A stretch of 64,000 nt of DNA, taken from contig JABLUY010000120.1 of assembly GCA_013306675.1 (NCBI GenBank), positions 46,161-110,160 on the forward strand. Direction: 5' to 3'. Below are positions 46,469-56,948 of the stretch, in pieces (position 1 is the stretch's first letter; each line of letters begins with the position of its first letter). A program made the position numbers and the translations under genes. Source of the stretch: Thraustochytrium sp. TN22. Its lineage: Eukaryota; Sar; Bigyra; Thraustochytrida; Thraustochytriidae. Below the pieces are notes generated by a model. The model did not search any database. It was not told where the DNA came from and saw only the letters and a list, made by a program, of their open reading frames with translations.

Positions 46469-48250
46469 CGGCATGAGCGCAAGCGCAGCCGCGAGGACAT
46501 CCACGGCGGTGGCGCCGGCGCCAGCAATGGCACCAAGCGCGCGCGGGACGCCGTGGCAGACGGCGGTGCCGGTGCCGATGGCGAGGCAGACGCGGGCAAC
46601 GGCAAGGCGCGGCCGCCACCGCGCAGCGCGTCCAGGAAATTCCGCAAGGGCGCCGAGGCCGAGACCGACGGTGTGCTCTTCCAGGTGCAGTGCGATCGCT
46701 GCGGCAAATGGCGCCAGGTGGCGCCCTGGGTCGACAACGAGGACCTGCCTGACAAGTGGTTCTGCCACATGAACACGTGGGACCCGGCCACGGCCAACTG
46801 CGACGCGCCCGCCGACAATCAGTCCGCGGAGGGCGACGCACATCACGAGCCCGAGACCGGGCGCGCCGCCAAGCGCTCCAAGAAGCGCCACCGAAACAGC
46901 GGCAGCAGCGCCAACGGCGGCGGCGCGCCTGCCTCCGCAGCCGCCAGCCACGGCGCTGCCGCTGCCGGCACGGCCGGCCACGCCGATGCGAACGGCGCCC
47001 ACGCCAGTGCGGATGGGTCCGCCGGCGCGGGCCCGGGTCCCGGCGGCGCCGGCGTCGTGCGCCAGTCTAGCACGGACCGCGCGTCCACCACGAGTTCGCG
47101 CAGGGGCACCAAGAAGGGGCCTCACGGCAAGGGCAGCAAGCGCGGCAGGGGCGCCGCCGCGGCCCCAGGCGGTGCCGGCGGCGCCGCCACCGCCGAGGCC
47201 GTCGAGGCCGCCGGCACCAATGGCCGCCCGCGCAACCTGCGCGCCGGCCACGCCAATATGCTCAAGTCCGTGGCGGACACGGCCGGCGAGCCGCCCGTGG
47301 CCGCCGCCACGGCCGCGGCCGCGGCCGCGACGGCCGCCTCCAAGCCGCAGTCTGAGTGGGTCATGTGTGAGACCTGCCAGCAGTGGCGCCGCCTCCCGGC
47401 GCATGTTGACACGAGCAAGTTGCCGGAGAAGTGGTTCTGCCACATGAACATCTGGGACAAGGCACGCGCGTCGTGCTCCGTGCCGCAGGAGGTCGACGAA
47501 CAGCCCGAGCGCGAGAGCGCCGCGGCCGCCGAGGCCAAGACTCCCTACGTGCGTCTGCCCGAGGGCGTCAACCTCTACGGCGGGCCTTTCTTTCAATGCA
47601 AGGGCCGCAAGCACGCGCCCGTCAACTACCGCCAGCTCATTGTCAGTCACTATCGCCACTTTGCCAAATACGACAACCTCGCAAACCTCTTCCACAATGC
47701 GCGCTACCACGAGTCCTCGCTATTTGTCCCGCGCGGCAACGTGCGTGGCCGCGGCGTCAAGAAGACCGCGCAGGAGAAGGGCCTCGTCGCAGCGCCTTCC
47801 ACCAACATCGGCCTCTCCTCGCGCAAGCTCAAGGGCATCTCCGCCGACGCTCTGCTCCCGGAGACCACCTTCGCGCGACTCTTTTTGCGCCCCGACGCCG
47901 ACGCCGCCGCCTGGGACCACCTGCTCGATGCCCGCACCCACTCTGCGCGCCCCTCCTCCTTGTCCTCCTCCTCCTTCTCCTCGGCCGCTGCCACGACGCC
48001 CGCCCCTTCCGCTGTGTCCACACCCGCCGCGGCCGACGCGGCCGACGCGGCCAAGGCCAAGGAGGAGAAGGATGACCCGGGCGCCAAGGTTGCCGACGCG
48101 CTCGACGAGGCTCGCCGCTTCCTTCAGGACGACGACGATGACGACGGAACCCTCGCTTCGTGCGCCATGCTCAAGCTCGCCAAGCCCTGGAAGCGTGCCG
48201 GCGGCTGGCCGCCCGGCGCCTCCTTTTACTGCTCGCGCCCTGCCAAGTGA
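45683..48250 (+). CDS. Protein with two CW-type zinc fingers
   Basis: 855 residues from the ATG at 45683. The N-terminal ~300 residues are low complexity: Ala runs, a poly-Pro run and poly-Ser. CW domain 1 lies near 334-378 (QCDRCGKWRQV ... LPDKWFCHMN ... C), and CW domain 2 near 557-606 (MCETCQQWRRL ... LPEKWFCHMN ... C). Each has four Cys and the conserved Trp residues that cage methylated lysine. CW domains read H3K4 methylation, so a chromatin role is likely. After the second is a ~100-residue conserved-looking segment (VRLPEGVNLYGGPFFQCKG ... NLANLFHNARYH), possibly DNA or chromatin binding, unrecognised. Confidence 0.84.
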
Positions 48251-48313
48251 ACTTGACCACCCACGAAGAACTATAAGATCAAATGATGCACGACGTGCTG
48301 CGACGCTCCGCTC

Positions 48314-48450
48314 GAGCCGCGCTTCGACGATCCGAGCCGCGCTTCAAAGATCGAGCCGCGCTTCAAAGGTCCGAGCCGCGCTTCAAAGGTCCGAGCCGCG
48401 CTTCGACGATCCGAGCCGCGCTTCAAAGATCGAGCCGCGCTTCAAAGATC
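48314..48450. repeat. Seven-unit 19/20-bp satellite just after the CW gene
   Basis: Units start GAGCCGCGCTTC and end in one of three variants (GACGATCC, AAAGATC, AAAGGTCC), in the order a-b-c-c-a-b-b. The sum of lengths (20, 19, 20, 20, 20, 19, 19) fills 137 bases exactly. It begins about 60 bases after the CW stop, so may be in its 3' UTR. Confidence 0.92.
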
Positions 48451-48528
48451 GGCCGGCTTGAGTTACCACTGCTAAAGAGCCGCTGCCCCCATGTCATGTC
48501 TGCGCGAGCTCGAGCGGCTGGCCCCATG

Positions 48529-48901
48529 TCATGTCTGCGCGAGCTCTTCGTACTCTTTTCCGGAAATGATGACGAGGCTCTGACTCGAGTGCAACACCAC
48601 ACGGCTGCCGTCGGGCGGGAGGACCGAATCAGTCCCTTGCTCGTCTTGACTCGGACTCGGACTAGCCAGCCAGAGAGGTCTCTCTCTTCGACCACGATAC
48701 CTCTTGTTGTGCTGTTGTGCTATGTACGAAGGTGCATCAGTGCCGCGTGCGGGCTTGACGACGCTGCTCGCGTGCCTCAGCTGCTCGAGCTTCATGCAAG
48801 ACGAGCCGAGGCGGCCTGTACGTGTAAAACTTTGCCAGTTGCTCCATGAGCTGCTCGCGCGTCGGCTTTCCGGCCGGCGTAGATGGCTGCGACGCACCCA
48901 T
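48529..48901 (-). CDS. Possible small spliced gene (hypothetical)
   Basis: On the minus strand an ATG at 48901 begins a plausible coding stretch (MGASQPSTPAGKPTREQLM...), about 26 codons, before a GTACAG that could be a donor. Further on, in another frame, KLEQLRHASSVVKPARG... leads to GTATCG at 48700, a possible 96-nt intron with a CTGAT branch-like site and GCAG end (48605), and a last exon ending KEYEELAQT with stop at 48529. The pieces look coding but the first junction is not resolved and no family is recognised. A GLY at position 2 would allow N-myristoylation. Confidence 0.33.
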
Positions 48902-49624
48902 GCCCCGATGCGAGATCGCTCACTCGCCCATCACGGCCAACTAGCACGTGTTCGCCCACGCCTTCACAACCAATGCAGCCGGGCCACGGCCAGCACCATG
49001 GGCCTCTTTTCGCGGTCGTCTTCGATCCAGGCTGACCTTCGCAAGGGTCGCCCGGGTCCGTTCTCCGTGTCTGACCTCACGACAATGCGCTCCAACCTGA
49101 GCGACCTGCAGTGCAGCCAGTCGAGGAGATTATCGAAAGCGCGACGAGCAGACGTAGGGCCTAGTCGTTGATAAGTAGTACCAGGTTACCTACGCCCCCC
49201 CCCCAGTTTGCGAGATTCACGCTGCGTGCTCATCCACACACTCTCACGCACATGTCAGAAGTCGCACTCGGCCCAATCACATCCCACTCGTACTGCCTGA
49301 CTGCCTGCCACTGCCACGAGCCGGGCGCGCAACCCTAGCCGCGGCGCGCAGCGCAACCCTTTTCCGCGCGGCGCGGAGTCGAGGCCCGTGCCGGGGTCCG
49401 GCACGCGGCGCGCGGAGGTCCAGGTCCGCGGCGGCGCTGCGAAGAGTCGGAGCTCCGCCTCGCGGGCAGACCGAGGCGCCGCGGGCCCGCACTCGCGAAC
49501 GCGCAGCGCTCGAGCAGCCCATCGCGGCGCGGCGCAGCGCAGAGCAGAGCAGAGCAGAGCACAGCACAGCACAGCAGAGCCGGCAGCAGACAGCGCTGCG
49601 GTCACGGTGCGTAGCGCATCAGGC
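48902..49624. other. Intergenic region upstream of the zinc-binding protein
   Basis: About 720 bases. It has a short C run near 49195-49204 and a (GAGCA)n/(CAGCA)n microsatellite near 49542-49577. I support no gene; a 57-codon frame from an ATG near 48998 shows no domain. Confidence 0.45.
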
Positions 49625-51466
49625 ATGGCGCACGAGGACGATGGCGCGGAGGCCAAGCACTCGTGCGCCTGCATCGCCGTGCAGACGGAGGAGGAGGACG
49701 CGGAGGAGGATGGCATTCAGGACCAGAGCGAGGAGGCCGAGATCGACGCAGACGACAGCCGTGAGGATGAGCTGGTCGCGGTGAACGCGCCTCGCAACGA
49801 CAACGAGGGCCGCTACCATGCGTTGAACGTCGAGCAGGCCGCGGAAGCGCTGCAGGGACAGGGGGACGATGCCCAGGAGCTGCGCGATCTCCCGGGCGCC
49901 ACCGACGCCGCAGGAAACGCAGCAACGCAGACGCCGTCGGCCACGCAAACGGAGGCCGAGGATCAGGGACCAGGAGATGCGGCGGGAGAAGGTCCGCGGC
50001 GGCAGCGCCGTGACAGCATCGAGCCGGACGACTCCCTACGTGTCTCCGTGCGGAACATGTTTGTGCAGCTCTTCCGCCGACTGCACCGGCAGCGCGAGCA
50101 GGAGGGCGACGAGGCGCAGGTGCGCATGGCCAAGGCTCTGGAGGCCGCGGACAAGACGCGCGGCGCCATCTTTGCGGAAGCGCTCCGCCGCTCCGTCGTG
50201 GAGGCGCCGCGAAAGCGCCGCCGCCTCGGGCCCGCCGCCGGCTATCCCGTGCCCTGGGCGCACGCCAGCACGGCCGGTGTCTTTTGCTGCGCGGCGTGCG
50301 CGACGCCCATCTGCCGCCCGCAGGACGTCGCGCTCGACCGCACCTGCGAGCGCCAGACCGGCCCTCGCGCTGTGCTCGCGGACTCGGATGCCAAGCGCGA
50401 GCTCGACCTCTACGCGCGCGCCAGCAACGTGCGCCTCGGCAAGACCTTTGTCTTTGCGCCGCGCACGCAGCCGAACTGGTCCTACGAGGCCGCCACGGCG
50501 AACTGCCCAAACTGCCACCGCGAGCTTGGCGTGCGCATCCTCACGCTTGCGCACCGCGGCGCGCAAGTCCTCACGCCCGCCCACCACGCGCGCCTGCTGC
50601 AGCCCACGCTCTCGCGGGGCGTGCACTTTCCGGCCGCGGACATGGACACGGAGGGAGCCGACGCAGAGCGCGCCGGCGCTCAGGCCGAGCCAGGCGCTGA
50701 GCCGGAGCCCGAGCTCTCGCCGCAGCAGACGACCGCCACGACGCAGACGGCCATCTCGGCCGCCGCAACGCTGGACAACTGCGAGTTTCCGTCCATCATC
50801 CGCCGCACGGCGCTGTACGGGTCGCCGCGCGTCCTGCGCATGTCGCTGGACACCCTGGACGCCGATCCAGGTACCTGCATGGTGCTGGAGACGGCATCCG
50901 GCATGTTGCTGCGCGAGATGCCCGTTCACAAGACCGTGCTCTGCGGCCGCTACATGAGCTGGCGACCCGGCCCGGCGCCGTCCGCGGCGGCGGGCCGCCT
51001 CGAGGACGAGGGCTTCGAGCCCATCATCTGTGCCGGCCGCACTGCCGCCGGCGACGCCTGTGAGGCCGTCGTGGCCAGCACGAGCCAGCTGCTTTGCGCC
51101 AAGCGCACCTGGCGCATGGAGAACCGCACCCAGGTGAACGCCTTGTACCTGAACGCCGTCAACGAGTCCTCGCTCTGCCTTCGCGACGCGCGGCCGCAGC
51201 GCCTGCCCGAGGGCGGCGTCTTCACCATCCGTGACGTCTGTTGCAAGGCCTGCAGCTCCACCGTCGGCGCCGTCCTGGACAAGGACCGCTCCGAGAAGCG
51301 CCAAAACACGCACCGTGAGCGCCGCTACGTGCTCTTTACCAAGGCCACCAAACTTGCGCGCAACGACGACATCGACCATGATGCCGACTCCCGCGCCGAC
51401 AACGCAGGTCGCCGCGGCCTTGTTGCTGCGGCCGAGCCCACCGGCGCTGCGATGCGGGCACACTGA
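49625..51466 (+). CDS. Yippee/Mis18-like zinc-binding protein
   Basis: 613 residues from the ATG at 49625. The N-terminal ~170 residues are acidic with a basic KKRRR-type patch (APRKRRRLG). Two Cys-pair modules follow. One runs from GVFCCAACATPIC to CPNCHRELGVRI with two CxxC pairs about 75 residues apart, the pattern of the Yippee/Mis18/CULT beta-tent fold. The second (near 470-580) has ICAG..., LCAKRTW and CCKACSSTVGAVLDK. The Mis18 group works at centromeres, Yippee and cereblon-type folds in ubiquitin-linked roles; the choice here is uncertain. A nuclear protein is likely from the basic patch. Confidence 0.6.
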   Translation: MAHEDDGAEAKHSCACIAVQTEEEDAEEDGIQDQSEEAEIDADDSREDELVAVNAPRNDNEGRYHALNVEQAAEALQGQGDDAQELRDLPGATDAAGNAATQTPSATQTEAEDQGPGDAAGEGPRRQRRDSIEPDDSLRVSVRNMFVQLFRRLHRQREQEGDEAQVRMAKALEAADKTRGAIFAEALRRSVVEAPRKRRRLGPAAGYPVPWAHASTAGVFCCAACATPICRPQDVALDRTCERQTGPRAVLADSDAKRELDLYARASNVRLGKTFVFAPRTQPNWSYEAATANCPNCHRELGVRILTLAHRGAQVLTPAHHARLLQPTLSRGVHFPAADMDTEGADAERAGAQAEPGAEPEPELSPQQTTATTQTAISAAATLDNCEFPSIIRRTALYGSPRVLRMSLDTLDADPGTCMVLETASGMLLREMPVHKTVLCGRYMSWRPGPAPSAAAGRLEDEGFEPIICAGRTAAGDACEAVVASTSQLLCAKRTWRMENRTQVNALYLNAVNESSLCLRDARPQRLPEGGVFTIRDVCCKACSSTVGAVLDKDRSEKRQNTHRERRYVLFTKATKLARNDDIDHDADSRADNAGRRGLVAAAEPTGAAMRAH

Positions 51467-51605
51467 CATTGACTCAAGGAAAAACGTTTCCAAAACTGAC
51501 CGATGCAATACACTGCAGACTGCAGTGCGAGTTTGATGTCGCCCACTGGGCACGACGTTCGCAAGAACAGACGACTTCCATATTGATTTTGTATACGAAA
51601 GCTTG

Positions 51606-53888
51606 TCAAGTCGCCGTCTTGGGAACCAGATAGTCCCGAGGGAGCATGTACAGGACCTTGTTGCGGCCAGAAAAGGGCAGAAAGTCCACGCGCATGTTGG
51701 CGTGGTGACCGAGCAGCCACTCGGTGAACTCGTTGAGCGTCTCCACACGCTTGCCCGTGGGCGTGAGGCGCTCTGGGAAGCTTTGCGCGAAGACGCAGCA
51801 CGGGACGATGGCGAAGGGCTTCTTGAACTCGATGGCTTTGCGCACGATGGACCCCGTGGCCTGGTCCGGATGCATGCCGATGAGGCAAGACGCCTCGCTC
51901 ACCAGGCGGTGGCCGTCCTCGGTGTGCACGAAGGCCTCGTCAAAGGGAATGTGCCGAAAGGTTGGCACTTTGCATTGCAGCTTGACGATGCGGCGGCGGT
52001 GGCGCTTGGGCACGAGCGTGCGGCGCGCGACCGGGTCGATGACCGTGGTCCGCAGCGAAGAGCACCCGCTCTGCTCGACCAGCTGGAAGCAGTTCTGGCC
52101 CTTGCCGCCGGCGATGTCCAACACGCCGCCGCCAGCCGCTAAGGTGGCGATGCCAAAGGTCTCCAGCAGCCAGCGCGCGAAGAGCGCCGACCGCTTGGAC
52201 CGCTCGCGAATTTCCATGATGGAGTGCCCGTCGTTGTAGACGGAAAGCTCCGCAGCGCCTTGCGCCATCATGCGCATGTGGTTGCGCCGCAGGCGGTTGA
52301 CGCGCTCCTCCTCCTCCTTGTCGCGCACGAAATGCCGGAACGGGCACGCGTAGCGGCGGCGCGGCGAGTCGTGCGGGCTGCCACCCACGCTGCCAGCCGT
52401 CACTGAGCCGCACGAGGTTAACCGCTCGGCCTCCGAGTCGCTCCCGTTTTCCCCGCTGCCCGGAGTGCCAAAGGCCTGCGGTTGCAGCAGGTAGTGCGAG
52501 CACTGGCCCGAGTAGATCCAATTGCGGCACAGCACGTCCGAGGGCGGTGGCTCGATCACCGACTCGGTCTCCCACCGCGGACGCTTGTCCTTGCGGATCG
52601 CCGAGCCCTCGCCCGGGTCGCGCTTCATCAGGTGCCAGTGGCACACGTGCAGCCGCGACGTCGGGCACCGGCTGCTGCTGCTGCACTTGCTCGCGCTGCC
52701 GCACATGCTGCTGCTGCTGCTGCTGTTGCTGCCGGCTTGGCGCAGAGCGTCGCCACCTCCGCTCGCGCCCCCCGTCTCGTTGTCGCCGCGGCTCAGCGGC
52801 TCCAAGGCGAGCCCGGTCGCGCCAGCGTTCGCGCCGGTGTTCGCGGTCGCGCTGCTACCGCTGCGGTTGCTGCTGCTGTTGCTACTGCTGCTGCCGCCGC
52901 CGCCGCCGCCACTGCTGCTGCTGCGGTCACTCGAGGCCGGGTCCGAGGTCCTCCTTTTCTTGGCTGCAGCAGGGGCGCCGCCGTTCACCTCGGGGCGCGC
53001 GCCTTTGGTGGTGTCCGCAACGGCGACCTCGTCGCCGGTGCCCTCGTCCTCGTCCTCGTCCCGGTCGTCGCCGTCGTCGTCTGCCTCCGCGCCGGTCTCG
53101 TCCTCCACGTCGGCGTCCGCGCCAGCGCTCGAGTCCCCGCCGCCGTCGCCGCCGGCGCCTCCTCCTCCCAGGCCGCCGTCGCCGCCCGCGCCATCTTCGC
53201 CCTCGGCCGGCTCGCGCTTGCGCCTGCGCTTGCGCGGCTTGGCCGCCGCTGCCGTCACAGGTCCCGCTGCGGGCGCCGCCGGCGCCACGCTGCCGCCAGC
53301 AGGGGCCGCGGCCTGCCCGATGGCGGGCCGCGCCGGGTCCAGGCCAATGACCGAGGCGTAGATGCCGTCCTGAACGCGAATGGCGCCGCGCTGGCCGGGG
53401 AAGTCCTCCGGGTCCTCGAAGTCCTCGCGGCGCAGGCAGAGCTTGACGACGTCGCCGCGGCCCAGCTGGCGCAGCGCCGCCTCCAGCCGTGGCGCATCCT
53501 CGGGCGCGATGGGCGACGCGCCCTCGCCGGGCTTGGGCGGCGCGACGGACTCCACCTCAAGGTCCACAAAGCGCAGCGCCTTACCAAGCAGCCGCGTGCG
53601 CTGCACCGTGCCGAAAATGCTCCACCCGCGCTCGTGCCTGCGCCCTGCCGCGCCCGCGCCCGCACGAGCGCCGCGCGCGCGAGCGGCCGCCTCGCCGGGC
53701 TCGCCTCGACCTGCTTTGATTGCTTTGATTTTTTGAAAGCGTCGGCGACTCCGGCGAATCGTCCGTTCTATTCTCCCTTAGAACAAAACTATGGTTTTAC
53801 CAGGTCCGTTCTCCGCGCGGCCGCCAGCGGCGAAACTTGTATGTTCCAGAACGGCGTTCTTTCGCCGGGCCGGCGCTACCCGCATCAT
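51606..53888 (-). CDS. CCCH-type zinc-finger SAM-dependent methyltransferase, two exons
   Basis: Exon 1 is 53801-53888 (ATG ATG start), intron 53711-53800 (90 nt, GTAAAA to GCAG), exon 2 51606-53710; the join is in phase and gives 730 residues. Without the intron the frame has no ATG up to a stop at 53778, so the splice decides the start. After a low-complexity Asp/Glu/Ser-rich region, a CCCH-like finger (CRNWIYSGQC ... CPFRHF) is followed by a methyltransferase core: VLDIAGGKGQNCF (SAM-binding motif I) and later VPCCVFAQSFPER. It probably modifies RNA, since CCCH fingers bind RNA; the exact substrate is unknown. Divergent from LAMTOR2. Confidence 0.78.
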
Positions 53889-53947
53889 GGCCGCCGCCGC
53901 CGCCGCCGCGCAGACTCCGCTCTGCGCGGCGGCGGCTCTGCGCTCAC

Positions 53948-53995
<48 letters not shown>

Positions 53996-54177
53996 GCGGC
54001 GGCAGCGCCTGGTCTCGTCTCTGGCTGGCGCGGCGCGGGAAGCAGCAGCCGGACGTCGTTAGGGGCGAGGCGCAGGTCGCGCAGGTCGCGCAGCTCACGC
54101 AGCGCAGAGCTTAAGCAGCTAGCTAGCGACGCGAGCGAGCGAGGGCGCGGGCGCGGGGGGCGCGGCGTTTAAGCACG
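53889..54177. promoter_or_regulatory. Shared divergent promoter of the methyltransferase and LAMTOR2 genes
   Basis: 289 bases between divergent ATGs. It contains a (GGC)n run at about 53948-54005 and an AGCTAGCTAGCG tract at about 54118-54128, about 50 bases before the LAMTOR2 start. Confidence 0.55.
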
Positions 54178-54780
54178 ATGCTCAAGGCGAAGGCGATTCC
54201 CAAGGTGCTGGAGCAGATCCACAATGGCGGCATTGAGGCCTCGCTGTAGGTTGCGCCGCGGCGTTCGGCTGGGACGACTTGGATGGCTTGCTCATGCTGA
54301 TGCTGACTGACGCGCGCACGGACAGGCTCATGCTGGAGGACGGGAGCCTCCTCGGCACCGCCAAGGCGCCTGGCGCTGCCAAGGGCATCAACTCAGAGGT
54401 AGGTGGACTCGTTGGGAGACCAAGGGCTCCGTGCGCTCGCTTCCGTCACTAATGGATCCCGTCAACGTACGCAGGTCCAGGCTGCCATCATCTCGAACCT
54501 GTGGAGCGACTACAAGCGCGCTGGCTCGCGCGTGCAGAGCGGCCCGCTCGACATGCTCGTGATGAACTGCGAGAGCGGGCGCGTGGGCGCCATGCTGCTG
54601 TGCGAAGGCTACATCGTCGCCGCTTGTGGCAAGAACGTCTCCACGCAGGTCCTGCAGACTGAGCTGGGCCGCATCCGTGATGCGCTGGGCCCGGTCATGC
54701 AGAGCCTGAACGCCTCTGACGCTGCTATGCAGCCGCATCCTGCTGCTGCTGCTGCGAGCGCGAGCGGCTCATGGAACTAA
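54178..54780 (+). CDS. LAMTOR2: LAMTOR2/p14 (Ragulator, roadblock fold), three exons
   Basis: Exons 54178-54245, 54326-54398 and 54475-54780; introns of 80 and 76 nt begin GTAGGT and end CAG, with CTGAC- and CTAAT-type branch sites (about 54304 and 54449). The spliced 148-residue product starts MLKAKAIPKVLEQIHNGGIE, continues LMLEDGSLLGT and AAIISNLWSDY, then MLVMNCESGRVGAMLLCEGYI. This matches LAMTOR2, the roadblock/LC7 subunit that with LAMTOR3 holds Rag GTPases and mTORC1 on the lysosome or vacuole. The Ala/Ser tail is longer than in animals. Exon phases join exactly. Confidence 0.88.
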
Positions 54781-56948
54781 GCCGTACACGTTGTTGAAAT
54801 GGTGGTGGTACCAGGGCACTGGTAGCACGAGTTAGCCACTACTAGGGCCGCGCGCAGAAGCGGTCGCCGGTGGCAGGACGGAGAGACTTACTGCTGGCTG
54901 TACTTCAAGGGAAGCGGAAGCAAGGAGCCAGAGCCTACTCACCCCTCACTCTCCACCACCCACACACATGCTTGCCGCCCATTGTACGAGACCGATAAAT
55001 AGAATGCTTCGAAGCAGCCAGTCGCGACCTGAACAGAGCCGGAGCCGCCGGGCTGGCCATGGCGGCTCTTTCTCTCCTTGCCCAGCCAGTCTGAACCGGG
55101 GTTTTGAGCGGCCCCACACCGTCACACTTGATCATGGCAAACTCTCGAATGTTCCCGGCCGACACTCTCGCCGAGGCAACCCCACCTCCTCCGGGCCAAC
55201 GACGCAACGTCGCTGCGACCGCGTTGATACCCGCAGCACTCACAACAGCCAGGCGACCATGGCGCAGCGAGTCCCGACTCGGGCCGGCGCCGCTACAGCC
55301 TGGACGCCGGCGCGCTGCCCCTCGCCAACGAGATCGCCCAGCCGCTGCCAGTGCCACTGTGCCAGTGCCAGTGCGCCGGCGGTCGGAGGTCCCGCACTGA
55401 CAGATGGGTCCGGCCGAGGCCGCACTTGACTCGGAGCCTGCCAGCGGAATCATCTCGGAGTCGGGCTGGCGGCAGGGCGCGGCGGCGGGTGGCCCTCGGC
55501 GGCGGCCGGCAGGCAGGCTGGCAGCGGCCCGGTCGCTGCGCGCGGCTGCAAGTTGAGCTTCTTGACAGTGAAGCCACCGCGCTACAGCAGGCCTTGCAGG
55601 CGCCGGCGGACCCGCCTTCGCACCGGCCGCGGAATGCACCGGCACAGGCATCATCGGCGGGTCTCTGCCCCCACGCGGGGCCGCAGCGCCGCAGGCCTTG
55701 CCAGCCACCACTGTCAGGAGCAGCGCAGCGTGACGCGGAAGAGGCTCTCCGTGGCGGCTGGGCAGGTAGGTAGGTGTCTTCACTCGTGGAATCACTTGAT
55801 CCCCTCTCGCGAGATCGATCACGAGGCGCACCGTCGCCAGCCCGAGCGGACCTGGCGCCGCCGGCCTGTGGAGCAGGCCTCGGAGCCCCGCCGCCCTCCA
55901 CCGTCCGCGCCGGTGGCATCGTGGCAAGGGTCACGCGGCTCGCGAAGGGCGACCGATTGCCAAGCGCTCTTCTCGCTGCCACTGCAAGCAGCCCTGCGCG
56001 GCAGCCTGCTGACCCTCCAGAGTGGCCCTCGGAGTGGCCCCGGCGCTGCTCCGCACGGTGGTCGGGATGCGACCAGGTCCCGGGCGCGGCGGCGCGGCGG
56101 CGCGGCGCAGCTCCGAGCGCGCGCGGCCCGCGCGCGGCTCGGCGGCGGCGGCCCGCGCGGCCCGCGAGGCCCGCGCGCGCCCGGCGCGCCCGCCGGCGCC
56201 GCCGGCGGCGCGGCGGCGGCCTCGGGGCAACGCGCCCGCCTAGGCCGCCTAGGCGAAACCCTAGCCCCGCCGCGGCGCAGGGACGGCGAGGCAGACCCGC
56301 ATCTGAGCGCCCTCGCGCTCGCGGCCTGCTGCGCGCGGCGGAGACCCGCGCGGCGACGCGAGCGCGCGAGAGCGGCGCGCCCGCGCGCCCGCCCTCCCCA
56401 CCCCGCGCCCGCGCGCCCGCGCCCGCCGGCGGCGGCAGCGGCAGCGGCGGCGGCGGCGGTGGCGGCGCGCATCGGCCAGCTCAGCGGCGGCGAGGAGGCC
56501 AGGAACGCGCAGGCAGCACGCGCCCGCGGCCGGCGCGGCGCACGTACGCGCGCGCGCGGCCGGACGCGAGGCAGGCCGGCAGGCGCGCCGCCGCGCGCGC
56601 CCGCCCGCCCCTCGTCCCCGCCCTCGTTCCCCCCTCTCGCGCGCGCTAGCGCGGACGGCGTCGGAGGCGACGCCATCGACGAGAGCGACGACGACACACG
56701 CGCGCTCGCTCACTCGCGCGCGCGCGTCCGTGTCGTACTAACGCGCTCGCGCTCGCGCCGGGCGCGGCGCTGCGCTGCTTGACGCGGAGCCCTTCTAGGC
56801 CCGCGCGCCGGTAGCTAGCTCCCCTGGCGCTCTCGCGGCGGCGCTTACGTTCCCTCGTTCGTCTCTTCGCGTCTCTCTCTCCGACGTGGTGGAGGTGGTC
56901 AAGCACACAAACAAGCAAGCGAGCAAACGCTAACTCACAGGACCAAGC
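54781..56948. other. Long GC-rich intergenic region
   Basis: About 2.2 kb between LAMTOR2 and the FHA/F-box gene. Many long frames on both strands reflect GC content rather than genes. GTAGCTAGCTCC at about 56810 lies about 130 bases before the next ATG. I see no convincing gene or RNA. Confidence 0.45.

Noticed and set aside
46430-47710. Minus-strand frame of 426 codons opposite the CW gene
   Set aside because: Antisense of a gene with two CW domains; Gly/Ala/Arg-rich without domains.
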